Origin: Phycisphaerales bacterium | Lineage (GTDB): Bacteria; Planctomycetota; Phycisphaerae; Phycisphaerales; UBA1924 | NCBI GenBank assembly: GCA_029260555.1 | Contig: JAJDCZ010000033.1 | Coordinates: 1-60,781 of the forward strand | Reading direction: 5' to 3' | DNA length: 60,781 bases | Part shown: piece by piece, positions 36,451 to 45,381 of the stretch | How positions within the stretch are numbered: position 1 is the stretch's first letter | Layout: every line of letters starts with the position of its first letter | The notes under the pieces: generated by a model | The model's database searches: none | Seen by the model: the letters and a program-made list of their open reading frames with translations, nothing else | Told to the model about the DNA's origin: nothing | Position numbers and translations under genes: made by a program

Positions 36451-37415
36451 TTCTGCGCAGGTCTGACATCTTGATCCGGCTCACGCGCAAAGCACACAGC
36501 AAGTTCTTGCTGATGCTTTTTTGCAGCCTTTCAATGGTGACCTGGGCTACACCGGGCTTTGGCCAACTGGCAACCGATCGTCCGCCTGAGATCCGAGGGC
36601 TGAGCGTGGTCGAAAGACCAGGCCATGAAGTGCCTCTGGATATTCAGTTGACGAACGATCAGGGTGAAAGCGTCACGCTTGAGAGCTATTTTCATCGCGA
36701 CAAGCCCGTGATCATTGTGATGGCCTATTACGACTGCCCGATGTTGTGTACGCAAGTGCTCAACACGCTCAGCCAGGCGACTCAGAAGATTGAGTACGGA
36801 GCAGGCAAAGACTACACGGTCGTGGTGGTGAGCTTCAACGAGACGGAAACGACCGAGCAGGCAGCACAGGCCAAGGTTCAGGCGCTTTCATTTTATGACG
36901 AGGCGGTTCGTGAGCAGGTTTCTTCGGGCTGGATGTTTCATACCGCGACGGCTGCCAGTTCACAAGAGTTGAGTGACGAGCTGGGATTTTCGTTTCGGTA
37001 TCTCCCTCGCTCGGGCGAGTTTTCACACCCGGCGGTAGTGTTTGTGTTGACGCCAGAGGGCAAAATTTCAGGCTATCTGAATGGGATGGAGTATGCTTCG
37101 CGGGATCTGAAGCTGGCACTGCTTGATGCTTCAGATGGGAAAGTAGGACGATCACTGGGTGATGCGTTCTTGCATTTTTGTTATTCGTATGATCCCACAG
37201 CCGGGACATACACGATTCAGGCATTTCGCCTGATGCAGGTCGGGGCTGGTATCTCAGCAATACTGGTATTTTCGCTGGTCGGTGTGCTCTGGTTTTCAGA
37301 ACATCGCAAAAGGCGCAGCGGTCGTTCGTTTTTCAGGAAGAATCGTGAGGCTTGTGCAATGGCTGGGGGCGATGAAGCAGGCTCACAAGGTGGATCGGTG
37401 GAACCCAAACCATGA
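36447..37415 (+). CDS. Sco/SenC-type copper chaperone with C-terminal anchor
   Basis: This 322-residue protein has a signal peptide (ends PGFGQ), a thioredoxin-like Sco domain with the copper site DCPMLCTQVL (CxxxC), the later loop PAVVFVLTPEGKISGYLNG, and a C-terminal membrane helix (GAGISAILVFSLVGVLWF, about 275-292) followed by a basic tail. Sco proteins insert copper in the CuA site of oxidase subunit II, encoded next. The expected conserved His (here FSHPAVVFV) is present. It overlaps both neighbours by 4 bases, so expression is tightly linked to oxidase assembly. Confidence 0.93.
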   Translation: MILRRSDILIRLTRKAHSKFLLMLFCSLSMVTWATPGFGQLATDRPPEIRGLSVVERPGHEVPLDIQLTNDQGESVTLESYFHRDKPVIIVMAYYDCPMLCTQVLNTLSQATQKIEYGAGKDYTVVVVSFNETETTEQAAQAKVQALSFYDEAVREQVSSGWMFHTATAASSQELSDELGFSFRYLPRSGEFSHPAVVFVLTPEGKISGYLNGMEYASRDLKLALLDASDGKVGRSLGDAFLHFCYSYDPTAGTYTIQAFRLMQVGAGISAILVFSLVGVLWFSEHRKRRSGRSFFRKNREACAMAGGDEAGSQGGSVEPKP

Positions 37416-38551
37416 TGCAGCATTCAAATGCTCTCGGCAATCCGTTCAGCAGCTTGCTGGCCCAGGTCGGGCCGATTCAGCAGCTTATCTTTGGTGAAAA
37501 CGCAAGCTCTGCCGCGGGGCGAAGCTCTGATGGCCTGTTCATGTTCATTCTCTGGCTGTCGGTGTTCTTCTTCGTCGTCTTGATGGGGCTTTCGGTCTAC
37601 TTCTGCATTGTCTACCGCCGTAGACCCGGGGTGACAGCCCAGCGTACTGCGACGCACAACACTGCGCTAGAACTCACATGGTCAGTTGTTCCGCTGCTGA
37701 TTCTTGTGGTGATCTTCTTCTGGGGGTTTGATGGCTTTGCCAAATCACGCATCGCGCCGGGTGAAGCTGAGCAACTGATACTCACAGCACAGAAATGGGA
37801 ATGGACACTTCAGTATCCCAATGGCGTAACCAGCACCGAACGAGAGCTTCGCGGTTCACGAACCCAGCCCATTTTTTATGTTCCAGAGAACAAGCCCATT
37901 CAGCTGCGGATGATCTCTTCGGATGTGATTCACAGCTTCTGGGTCCCGGATTTTCGCATCAAGCGAGATGTGTTTCCCAATCGCTACACCAGCTTCTGGT
38001 TTCAGCCTGAGCCTCTGGATCTGTCTGATTCTCGCGTGAAGATCGCAGGCGAAGGCACCGCAGATCAGTACCCATATCTGGATCACATGATCATGTGTGC
38101 AGAGTATTGTGGCGATCTGCATTCAGACATGCTGGGTGTCTTGCGGGTGGTTCCCGAGTCGGTCTATATCAAGTGGCTTGCGAGTCAGGCGTTTGATCCC
38201 GAAGGCAAGATGCCTTGGGAGATCGGTCAGTATCTGTATGTTGCCAAGGGTTGCGTTGCGTGTCATACAACCGATGGCACATCGGGCACAGGACCAACAT
38301 GGACCAAGGTCTGGGGCCAGAAGCACTTGTTTGCGGATGGTTCCTCGGTAGATCAGGTTGATGAAAACTACATCCGTGAATCGATTCTGGACCCCGCAGC
38401 CAAGGTGGTTGCAGGCTTCCCCAATCAGATGACTTCCTATCAGGGACAGGTCACGGAAGAAGACATCAATAACATGATCGCATACATGAAGCATCTTGCA
38501 GGAGTGGATACGGCACCTGCAGATGAGAGCAGCGAAGAGGGTGGGAGTTAG
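37412..38551 (+). CDS. ctaC: Cytochrome c oxidase subunit II with fused cytochrome c
   Basis: This 379-residue protein has two membrane helices (about 45-70 and 90-110), a CuA domain (motif CAEYCGDLHSDM with HSFWVPDF earlier) and a C-terminal cytochrome c domain (GCVACHTTDGTSGTG, then ESILDPAAKVVAGFPNQM). The fused heme domain defines the caa3 type. Electrons enter at the heme c and pass to CuA, heme a and heme a3-CuB. It overlaps the Sco gene by 4 bases. All CuA ligands (two His, two Cys, Met, Glu backbone) are seen. Confidence 0.96.
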   Translation: MMQHSNALGNPFSSLLAQVGPIQQLIFGENASSAAGRSSDGLFMFILWLSVFFFVVLMGLSVYFCIVYRRRPGVTAQRTATHNTALELTWSVVPLLILVVIFFWGFDGFAKSRIAPGEAEQLILTAQKWEWTLQYPNGVTSTERELRGSRTQPIFYVPENKPIQLRMISSDVIHSFWVPDFRIKRDVFPNRYTSFWFQPEPLDLSDSRVKIAGEGTADQYPYLDHMIMCAEYCGDLHSDMLGVLRVVPESVYIKWLASQAFDPEGKMPWEIGQYLYVAKGCVACHTTDGTSGTGPTWTKVWGQKHLFADGSSVDQVDENYIRESILDPAAKVVAGFPNQMTSYQGQVTEEDINNMIAYMKHLAGVDTAPADESSEEGGS

Positions 38552-38634
38552 CAGAGTTAGAACGGGCGAGTGAAAACTCGCCTCCAAGCGATAAGAACCA
38601 GCAGCATCTTTTGAGCGGCTGAGGAGTACTGGCG

Positions 38635-40410
38635 ATGGCCACGATTGACACACATACATCAGCGACGGTCGAGCACGATCATCACGACGAAGGCAGCTAT
38701 CTCAAGCCTAAGGGTTCGATGCTCATCACGCTCATTGACTGGCTGAGCACCATCGATCACAAGAAGATCGGCGTGATGTATCTATTTGCAGTGTTCTTCA
38801 TGTTCTTCCTGGGGGGCGTTGCAGCTCTGGCGGTTCGCATTGAGTTGCTGGAACCCATCCGCCAGGCAGCTGATGGCACCATCACAGGCTCGAATCTTGC
38901 ATCGCTGTTTGGGCTGAAGGATTATTCGGTCGCCCAAAGCGGCAACCTCTACAACCGCTTCATGACACTGCATGGTGCGATCATGGTGTTCATGTTCATT
39001 GTGCCTGGCATTCCTGCCTCACTTGGCAACTTCTTCCTGCCTCTGATGATTGGTGCCAAGGATGTTGCTTTTCCCAGACTGAATCTTCTCAGCTGGTATA
39101 TATACCTTTTCGGCTCAATGTTCGGCGTGATTGCGATCATCCTGGGCGGTGTGGATACGGGGTGGACCTTTTATACGCCTTACTCGACCACGACTGATGC
39201 GGACCACTTGAATGTTGTGTTGATGGTTCTGGCTGCGTTTATCCTTGGTTTCAGCTCGATCTTTACCGGGCTGAACTTTGTGGTGACCGTGCATAAGCTT
39301 CGTGCTCCGGGTATGGGCTGGTTCGACATGCCTTTGTTTGTGTGGGCGATTTACTCGACCGCGATTATCCAGGTGCTGGCAACACCCGTCATCGGCATCA
39401 CGCTGCTCTTGCTGGTGTTTGAGCGGACCTTCAATGTCGGCATCTTTGATCCGGCAATGGGTGGCGACCCGGTTCTGTTCCAGCACTTTTTCTGGTTCTA
39501 TAGCCATCCCGTCGTGTATGTGATGATCCTGCCTGCGATGGGCATCATCAGCGAGACGCTGACTATCTATTCACGCAAGAAGATATTTGGTTACCACGCC
39601 ATTGCGTTCAGTTCGCTGGCCATTGCAGCGATCAGCTTCCTGGTCTGGGGCCATCACCTGTTCACATCCGAAGGCACTCTGACCGCCACAATCTTTTCAG
39701 CACTCACCTTCCTGGTGGCGATTCCCACTGCTGTCAAGGTGTTCAACTGGGTGGCAACGCTCTACAAAGGCTCGATCGTTCTCAACACGCCCATGCTTTA
39801 CACGATGATGTTTCTGTTTACCTTCCTCATCGGCGGGTTGACGGGGCTGCCTCTGGGTGCCCTTTCTACAGATCTGCACTTGCATGATTCGTACTATGTG
39901 GTCGCTCACTTCCACTACACGATGTTTGGTGGCATGGTGGTGGCGTTCCTGGCGGGCATTCACCACTGGTGGCCCAAGATGTTCGGCAAAGAATACTCCC
40001 AGCTTGGTTCCAAAATCGGGTTTTTCCTGGTCTTCATCGGGTTCAATGTGACTTTCTTCACACAGTTCTTCCTGGGAACGCAAGGCATGCCCCGGCGGTA
40101 TGCTTCGTACCTGTCAGAGTTCCAGCCACTGCACCAGATCAGTACCATTGGCTCGTTTGTTTTGGCAATGGGCTTTTTCGTGCACCTGTTTGTGTTCATT
40201 CAATCGCTGGCAGTTGGCAAGAAGGCAAAGCCCAACTACTGTGGCGGCCTCACTCTTGAGTGGGAAACCTCAAGCCCGCCCATTGAGCACAACTTTCACC
40301 ATGAACCAATGCTTCGGCATGGACCTTACGAGTTTGCAGATGTCGTGCCTCCTCAGTGTGAGCCTGGCGAATATCCGATGCCCGACCCTGTGGAAAACAA
40401 TGACCACTGA
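38635..40410 (+). CDS. ctaD: Cytochrome c oxidase subunit I, A2-type heme-copper oxidase
   Basis: This 591-residue protein has 12 helices and the heme-copper ligands: the first heme His in TLHGAIMVFMF, HPVVY (CuB His and cross-linked Tyr), GHHLF, and HDSYYVVAHFHYTMF. The D-channel signature of A1 oxidases (GHPEVY) is replaced by FYSHPVVYVM, the YS motif of A2-type oxidases such as Thermus and Rhodothermus caa3. The protein reduces oxygen to water and pumps protons. It is typical in length apart from a His-rich N-terminus and a proline-rich C-terminus. Confidence 0.96.
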   Translation: MATIDTHTSATVEHDHHDEGSYLKPKGSMLITLIDWLSTIDHKKIGVMYLFAVFFMFFLGGVAALAVRIELLEPIRQAADGTITGSNLASLFGLKDYSVAQSGNLYNRFMTLHGAIMVFMFIVPGIPASLGNFFLPLMIGAKDVAFPRLNLLSWYIYLFGSMFGVIAIILGGVDTGWTFYTPYSTTTDADHLNVVLMVLAAFILGFSSIFTGLNFVVTVHKLRAPGMGWFDMPLFVWAIYSTAIIQVLATPVIGITLLLLVFERTFNVGIFDPAMGGDPVLFQHFFWFYSHPVVYVMILPAMGIISETLTIYSRKKIFGYHAIAFSSLAIAAISFLVWGHHLFTSEGTLTATIFSALTFLVAIPTAVKVFNWVATLYKGSIVLNTPMLYTMMFLFTFLIGGLTGLPLGALSTDLHLHDSYYVVAHFHYTMFGGMVVAFLAGIHHWWPKMFGKEYSQLGSKIGFFLVFIGFNVTFFTQFFLGTQGMPRRYASYLSEFQPLHQISTIGSFVLAMGFFVHLFVFIQSLAVGKKAKPNYCGGLTLEWETSSPPIEHNFHHEPMLRHGPYEFADVVPPQCEPGEYPMPDPVENNDH

Positions 40411-40441
40411 GAGCTGACTAAACACCTGATTCAGGATTGTA

Positions 40442-41128
40442 ATGATGACCACAATGGACGCTCAATCCAGCGAAAGTAAGCAACAGCCTTACTGGAAAAA
40501 ATACACCCATCAGCCGCACTGGCGCAGCAAGGAACAGGAGTTCGATGCTGCCAAGATCGGCATGTGGCTGTTCCTCGTGACCGAGGTGCTGCTGTTTTCT
40601 GGTCTGTTCTGTGCATATGCGGTTTTCCGCCTGCTCTATCCAGATGCATTTGCCAATGGCTCGCATTATCTTGACTGGCGATGGGGCACTTTGAACACCG
40701 TCATCCTGCTGTTTTCAAGCTATACGGTGGCGACCAGCATCCACAACGCCCAGATGAATCAGCAGATTCGGCTGCGGATTAATCTGGCGATAACGATGCT
40801 TTGTGCGATTGCATTTATTGCGATCAAGTTCACGCTGGAGTACATCCCCAAGTGGTCCGTGGGCAAACGCCCGGGCAGCTGGTTTTCATATCCCTGGGCA
40901 TCTGAGCCACACGAACCCATCTGGTGGAGTATCTACTACTCAGCCACCGGTATCCATGCAACGCATGTTTTGATCGGCGTGGGGCTTTTGGGCTGGCTTT
41001 TGATTCGGTCATTCAAGGGTCACTTTGGACCCAAGCACTACACCGCAGTCGAGATTGTTGGGCTCTACTGGCACATCGTTGACCTGATCTGGATCTTCCT
41101 CTTCCCCCTCCTGTATCTCATTCACTGA
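40442..41128 (+). CDS. ctaE: Cytochrome c oxidase subunit III
   Basis: This 228-residue protein has about five membrane helices: KIGMWLFLVTEVLLFSGLFC, TVILLFSSYTVATSIHNAQM, and GIHATHVLIGVGLLGWLLI near the C-terminus, with the family ending WHIVDLIWIFLFPLLYLIH. The Glu in LVTEVLLFSGL is the conserved lipid/proton-associated acid. It lies 31 bases after subunit I. An ATG at 40442 or 40445 starts it. Subunit III stabilises the binuclear centre and supports proton uptake. Confidence 0.95.
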   Translation: MMTTMDAQSSESKQQPYWKKYTHQPHWRSKEQEFDAAKIGMWLFLVTEVLLFSGLFCAYAVFRLLYPDAFANGSHYLDWRWGTLNTVILLFSSYTVATSIHNAQMNQQIRLRINLAITMLCAIAFIAIKFTLEYIPKWSVGKRPGSWFSYPWASEPHEPIWWSIYYSATGIHATHVLIGVGLLGWLLIRSFKGHFGPKHYTAVEIVGLYWHIVDLIWIFLFPLLYLIH

Positions 41129-41191
41129 TTATTTGACCAGCAACAGCAGGCGTCTGAACCATTCACGCGACTGAAACTTTGAGTAGCAACC

Positions 41192-41905
41192 ATGAGCACC
41201 CAGAATACACAAACATTTGATTCAGCCGACCCCCATGGCTATCACACGGGCGATACCCATGGACACACCATCATCCCCATGTCGACCCTTCGCGCCATCC
41301 TTGGTGCATTGCTGTTGTTCACCTTTTTAACGGTGTTCGCAGCACGGGCTGAGATCTGGTTTGCAGAGGCTTTTAATGTCGCTATTCCCGATTGGGTCAA
41401 CGCATCCATTGCCATGGGCATCGCAGTGGTCAAAGCACTGCTGGTAGCGTTGTTCTTCATGCAGCTCAAATACGATAACCCGCTCAACGCAATCATTTTC
41501 TCATCGTGCCTGTTCTGTGTGGCGTTGTTCCTGTTCATTTCAGCGTATGACCTGAAAACCCGAGGCAACACTTATCGCTGGACCGGGCAGGAGAGTTCAG
41601 CTGGAGGCACGCTCGTCGGTATCAAAGGCAAACCCGCGGGCCAGAACATCGTCCAGTGGGCGCATGAATCCTATAAAGAAAAAATCATCGCAGAGCAAGG
41701 CCAGGCCGCGTGGGATCAACTGGCTGCTGAGCACATGCACAGCAACAGCGATCATGGCCCCACCCACAACTCGCCCGCTGCCAGCCGCCCCGGGCAAGGC
41801 TTGACGCCAGGATTGTTCGAATCAGGCCCCTGGGCTCATCTTCCCACCTCTCACGCAGGTGAAGAACCCAGCAGCGACCATGATGCTCCCGCAGCCGGTC
41901 ACTGA
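41192..41905 (+). CDS. ctaF: Cytochrome c oxidase subunit IV-like protein with long polar tail
   Basis: The first about 115 residues carry three membrane helices (ILGALLLFTFLTVFAARAEI, ASIAMGIAVVKALLVALFFM, AIIFSSCLFCVALFLFI), the prokaryotic COX4 pattern, with the usual KALLVALFFMQLKYD. A soluble C-terminal tail of about 110 residues, rich in His, Gly, Ser and Pro, is extra to the family, which is about 100 residues long. The N-terminus also has many His (DPHGYHTGDTHGH). His clusters could bind metal, or may only reflect composition. Confidence 0.88.
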   Translation: MSTQNTQTFDSADPHGYHTGDTHGHTIIPMSTLRAILGALLLFTFLTVFAARAEIWFAEAFNVAIPDWVNASIAMGIAVVKALLVALFFMQLKYDNPLNAIIFSSCLFCVALFLFISAYDLKTRGNTYRWTGQESSAGGTLVGIKGKPAGQNIVQWAHESYKEKIIAEQGQAAWDQLAAEHMHSNSDHGPTHNSPAASRPGQGLTPGLFESGPWAHLPTSHAGEEPSSDHDAPAAGH

Positions 41906-42067
41906 AGACGAAAGAGCAAAGAACAGTCAGCTCACGCGGATACATTATCCCACATGAGAGTTATGGCTTGTTGCTCAGTAGTGTGGTTCGTCAACCGGAT
42001 TAGCTCTGAGCGTAGTCTTCTCTAACTCAGCTCTTGAACCGCTGATCGGCGAGCCAACAATCCAATA

Positions 42068-42850
42068 ATGAAACGCAATAAAAAGCGAGCTGTCATTTCC
42101 GCATTCTTCTGGTCGATCATCTTGATCGTCAGCATGTTGATCATGGGCAGGCGTGTGCAACACTTTCAAGAAAACGATGCACCCGCACTCTACTACTACA
42201 AGCATGTCGAACCGGATTCGTTCACATACGCTGATCGAGATGTCACACTTGTTCAGGTGCAAGGTGAAAATGGAACCCCGGATCACATCCTCATAACCTA
42301 TGGCGACTCGGTGCTTGATCTGCCCGTGGCTATCGCTCCCCTTCAACCTCTGCCAGAACTACTGACCAGACACGCGGACTGGCTCGTGGTGTTGCGATTT
42401 GCAGCAGCTGAAAAAATGAGTCAGCAAGCGCTGTCTCAGCGCGTTGATCGAGGCCAGATTCAGGATCGGCTGGCAATCGTCACGCGCACACCCAGACCCG
42501 GTGCCAATCCGCAAACCTGGGGACAGGTCTGGCGGAAAGACTGGACCTTTGACTTCTACGAGTTCTTGCCTGAAGGTGGCTTCACCCACGAGAAACTCGG
42601 CTACCCCACGACCAAACGCTACGAAAAAGCCAAGGCTGACGAAATCCAGGAAGGTACATGGCAGTTCGGAGCAGCCCTCAATGTCATGCCTCGCCAGGCG
42701 GCTCCTGCCTTCAAGTTCACCAACGATGGTGTTTCTGCGATGGGCTGGACGCTGCCAGTTGCCTCTATCAGCGTGCTGGGGCTCACCATCAGCATCACAC
42801 TGGCTGCAGCACCAGCACGATCAACCGCCAACACCAACGCCAAAGACTGA
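42068..42850 (+). CDS. Unknown two-helix membrane protein at the end of the oxidase operon
   Basis: This 260-residue protein has an N-terminal helix (AVISAFFWSIILIVSMLIM, residues 8-26), a soluble domain of about 180 residues (PDHILITYGDSVLDLPVAIA; WRKDWTFDFYEFLPEGGF), and a C-terminal helix (GWTLPVASISVLGLTISITL). No family is recognised. Its position 160 bases after subunit IV suggests a role in oxidase assembly or function, but this is inference only. It is probably the last gene of the operon. Confidence 0.7.
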   Translation: MKRNKKRAVISAFFWSIILIVSMLIMGRRVQHFQENDAPALYYYKHVEPDSFTYADRDVTLVQVQGENGTPDHILITYGDSVLDLPVAIAPLQPLPELLTRHADWLVVLRFAAAEKMSQQALSQRVDRGQIQDRLAIVTRTPRPGANPQTWGQVWRKDWTFDFYEFLPEGGFTHEKLGYPTTKRYEKAKADEIQEGTWQFGAALNVMPRQAAPAFKFTNDGVSAMGWTLPVASISVLGLTISITLAAAPARSTANTNAKD

Positions 42851-42871
42851 TCACAAGCACATCCACACATG

Positions 42872-42904
42872 AAAAAACCCAGCAATCACAATGGTGATGC
42901 CGGG
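42872..42904 (-). terminator. Intrinsic terminator of the OmpA-like gene
   Basis: An imperfect hairpin (CCC-GC-ATCAC with GTGAT-GC-GGG, one mismatch, one bulge) at 42878-42904 is followed on the minus strand by TTTTTT. It lies 46 bases past the stop of the OmpA-like gene and could also limit the converging oxidase transcript. Confidence 0.7.
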
Positions 42905-42950
42905 TCATTGGTTGTTGCTACCAGTGTTGAAAAAATATCAGTTGTGAAGC

Positions 42951-43841
42951 TTACTTGGTTGGTTCGATTTGTCTGGCAGGTGGCTTTTCATTGTCGGGGG
43001 TCATGGTTCCCGGGCCTGGCATGACAGCATCATTCTGAGAGCTTTGGTCAAGGGTCGAAGGCACAAGGAAGATTTCCACACGCCTGTTCTCGGGTGTATT
43101 GCCTTTGCCTGTGTTTGGCACCAGTGGGCGGAACTCACCCCAGCCTGAAGTCAGAATGCGATTGCGATCGACGCCAAAGCCTGCAAGAACATCGCCAACC
43201 GAGATGGCGCGATGGCAAGACAAGCCTCGGTTTGAGCCATGCTTCTGACGGGTGGCCGGGCCGAGTTTTTGTGAGTCGGTGTGGCCGACGATGTTGATGT
43301 CGTGTTCAAGGGCTGCTTCAGAGCTGAGAATCTGTGCCAATGCTTTGAGTGTTGGTTTGGCGTTGTCGCTGACATTTGCTGAGCCTGATGCGTATGTCAG
43401 GTCGCTGGAAATACGCAGGACGCCTTGAGTTGCGTCATATGCAACGAGGTTGGGGTATCGGCTCGCCAAGTCTTCAAAGGCTCTTTCCAGGCTGGGATCA
43501 AGCTCTGTAAGATTCAGGTTCGAAAGCCGATCCTGGAACTGCTTGAGGCTCTGATTGGCCTGGCTGAGTTTGGAGGTCTGGCTCTCATAGGCTTTGCGCG
43601 CCTGGGTGAGCGTATCGTTGAGCAGCTGGTTCTGGTTCTTGAGTGAGCTGATGTTGGCTTTGGCATCATCAAGTTCACCAAGCAACTGCTGGTGTCGATC
43701 AGACGCTGTTCTGGCGGTGGTGTTCGCATCGTCATACTTGGTCTGACTGACGCATCCGACCATCGAGCCCGCTGTCAGCGTCAGGATGGTCCCGAGAATC
43801 AGGGTTTGTGATTTGAGAGTATTTAAACGGCTGTGTTTCAT
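42951..43841 (-). CDS. OmpA-like peptidoglycan-associated lipoprotein
   Basis: This 296-residue lipoprotein has a signal with lipobox GSMVGC (Cys about 30), a long coiled coil (about 45-120) and a C-terminal OmpA domain with INIVGHTDSQKLGPATRQKH, ILTSGWGEFRPLVPNTG and NRRVEIFLVPS. The OmpA domain binds peptidoglycan, so the protein likely ties the outer membrane to the wall. The start ATG 43841 has GGAG eight bases upstream. A tail of about 25 residues rich in Pro and Gly follows the OmpA domain. It is divergent from the amidohydrolase gene. Confidence 0.93.
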   Translation of the reverse strand: MKHSRLNTLKSQTLILGTILTLTAGSMVGCVSQTKYDDANTTARTASDRHQQLLGELDDAKANISSLKNQNQLLNDTLTQARKAYESQTSKLSQANQSLKQFQDRLSNLNLTELDPSLERAFEDLASRYPNLVAYDATQGVLRISSDLTYASGSANVSDNAKPTLKALAQILSSEAALEHDINIVGHTDSQKLGPATRQKHGSNRGLSCHRAISVGDVLAGFGVDRNRILTSGWGEFRPLVPNTGKGNTPENRRVEIFLVPSTLDQSSQNDAVMPGPGTMTPDNEKPPARQIEPTK

Positions 43842-43923
43842 GGTTTGATCTCCAGTTCGGTCTGTTCTTTAAACATGCCGACTTTGGAGCATACCCTCTT
43901 GAAGCCCCGGGGTCACCACGAAA

Positions 43924-45369
43924 ATGCCCAACCAGACGAACAACCCGCATTCAGTGCAACAATGGGAAAGACCCATCCGCATCAATGCCCTTGCAGCTAC
44001 CGATCATCGCGGCATGATTGGCCCCAGCCCCGTCTCAATGCTGATCCAGCGCCCGAGTCAGCTGCACGCAGCTGAGAGCGTACACGCATGGCAGATCATG
44101 GCTTTGGATACACCATACCATCTCGATCGTCACCCTGCATCAGCAAAGGCTCATGTCATCACCGATATGGCAGATTGTGGTGGGGGAGTAGGGGAGGGGG
44201 AGAGGGGGGGCAGGGGGGGTGGTGGGGGTAGGGGGGTGATTATTCCGGGGCTGATCAATGCTCATACGCATCTTGATCTGACGCACATCGGCCCCATCGC
44301 CCATGATCCCGCTGAAGGCTTTGTACGCTGGGTTGATCAGGTTCGCCAGCAAAGGTGCACCGAACCCCAAGCCATCACAGCATCGGTCATGCTAGGCATT
44401 GAGTCACTCCAGTCCCAAGGCGTAGTCGCAGTGGGAGATATCGCAGGTGCTCCCAATGGTGTGCCTTCGCTGGTGCCTTGGCAGACGCTCTGTAAATCGG
44501 GGCTGATGGGTGTGAGCTTCCTTGAGTTCTTTGGCATTGGCACATCCGAACAACGCTCACAACAACAACTCAATGAGCTTCTCACAGATTATCTCCATGA
44601 GCAAGATTCTGGTGAAGCAACAAGCCGGTGCCTTGTTCAGCTGGGTCTTCAGCCTCACGCTCCCAATACAGTGTCCAGAGATCTGTACGCCTGGGCGGTC
44701 AGCCATCCCTCAAGGTTGCCAATGGCGACACATCTGGCAGAGACGCCCGAGGAGCGTCAGTTCATCGCAACGGGAGCTGGGCCTCAACGCGAACTGCTGG
44801 AAAGGCTCGGGGTTTGGGATGATCGAATCATGGAGCACATCGGAAAAGGGCTGCACCCCGTCGAGCATCTGGCGGATGTGCTTGCTCAGCGTCCTATTCT
44901 GGTTGCTCATGTCAATGATGCGCCTGATGAAGCGATCGACCTGCTGGCGCGCACAAACACGCGCATGGTGTATTGCCCGCGGGCGTCAGCATACTTTGGA
45001 GCTGAGCAACACTTCGGCCCACACCGCTATCAGGAAATGCTCGATGCTGGTGTCTGCGTCACACTGGGTACAGATTCAATCATCAATCTACCCGCCAATG
45101 ACCAGGGCTGCGCAAGTTTGAGTGTACTTGATGAAGCAAGGCACCTGTATCACCGAGACAAGACCGACCCGGGTCGCCTTCTGGCCATGGCCACCATCAA
45201 CGCCAGCAAGGCACTGGGGCTTGATCCCAAGCTCTTTGAGATAAATCAGGGGCACACAATCGCGGGGTTGTCGCTGGTCAAGGTGGGTGATGATTCTCGA
45301 CCAGATGGACAGGGCGCATTGCAAGCGGTGTTGCGCTCACATTCCGCACCACGATTGATCGGTTTCTAA
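43924..45369 (+). CDS. Amidohydrolase, deaminase type, with Gly-rich insertion
   Basis: This 481-residue enzyme has the TIM-barrel metal site IIPGLINAHTHLDLTHIG, a HLAETPEE strand with metal His, VAHVNDAPDEAIDLL, MVYCPRASAYFGAEQHFG and TLGTDSIINLPAND. This pattern fits the MtaD/SsnA/aminodeoxyfutalosine deaminase group; in planctomycetes the last, in menaquinone synthesis, is a good guess but not proven. Just before the metal site (about residues 83-104) the code is a run of Gly, Arg and Glu made by a G-rich DNA tract. If the protein is active, this must be a tolerated surface loop. The MPG gene starts 12 bases later. Confidence 0.85.
   Translation: MPNQTNNPHSVQQWERPIRINALAATDHRGMIGPSPVSMLIQRPSQLHAAESVHAWQIMALDTPYHLDRHPASAKAHVITDMADCGGGVGEGERGGRGGGGGRGVIIPGLINAHTHLDLTHIGPIAHDPAEGFVRWVDQVRQQRCTEPQAITASVMLGIESLQSQGVVAVGDIAGAPNGVPSLVPWQTLCKSGLMGVSFLEFFGIGTSEQRSQQQLNELLTDYLHEQDSGEATSRCLVQLGLQPHAPNTVSRDLYAWAVSHPSRLPMATHLAETPEERQFIATGAGPQRELLERLGVWDDRIMEHIGKGLHPVEHLADVLAQRPILVAHVNDAPDEAIDLLARTNTRMVYCPRASAYFGAEQHFGPHRYQEMLDAGVCVTLGTDSIINLPANDQGCASLSVLDEARHLYHRDKTDPGRLLAMATINASKALGLDPKLFEINQGHTIAGLSLVKVGDDSRPDGQGALQAVLRSHSAPRLIGF
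44178..44238 (+). repeat. G-rich tract inside the amidohydrolase gene
   Basis: Ten G runs, up to seven bases, over 61 bases on the coding strand, encoding GGGVGEGERGGRGGGGGRG. Composition and patterns such as GTGGGGGAGT and GGTGGGGGT resemble the tract at 25507-25563. It interrupts a conserved fold segment without breaking the frame. Confidence 0.75.
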
Positions 45370-45381
45370 CCCCTGGCAAGC

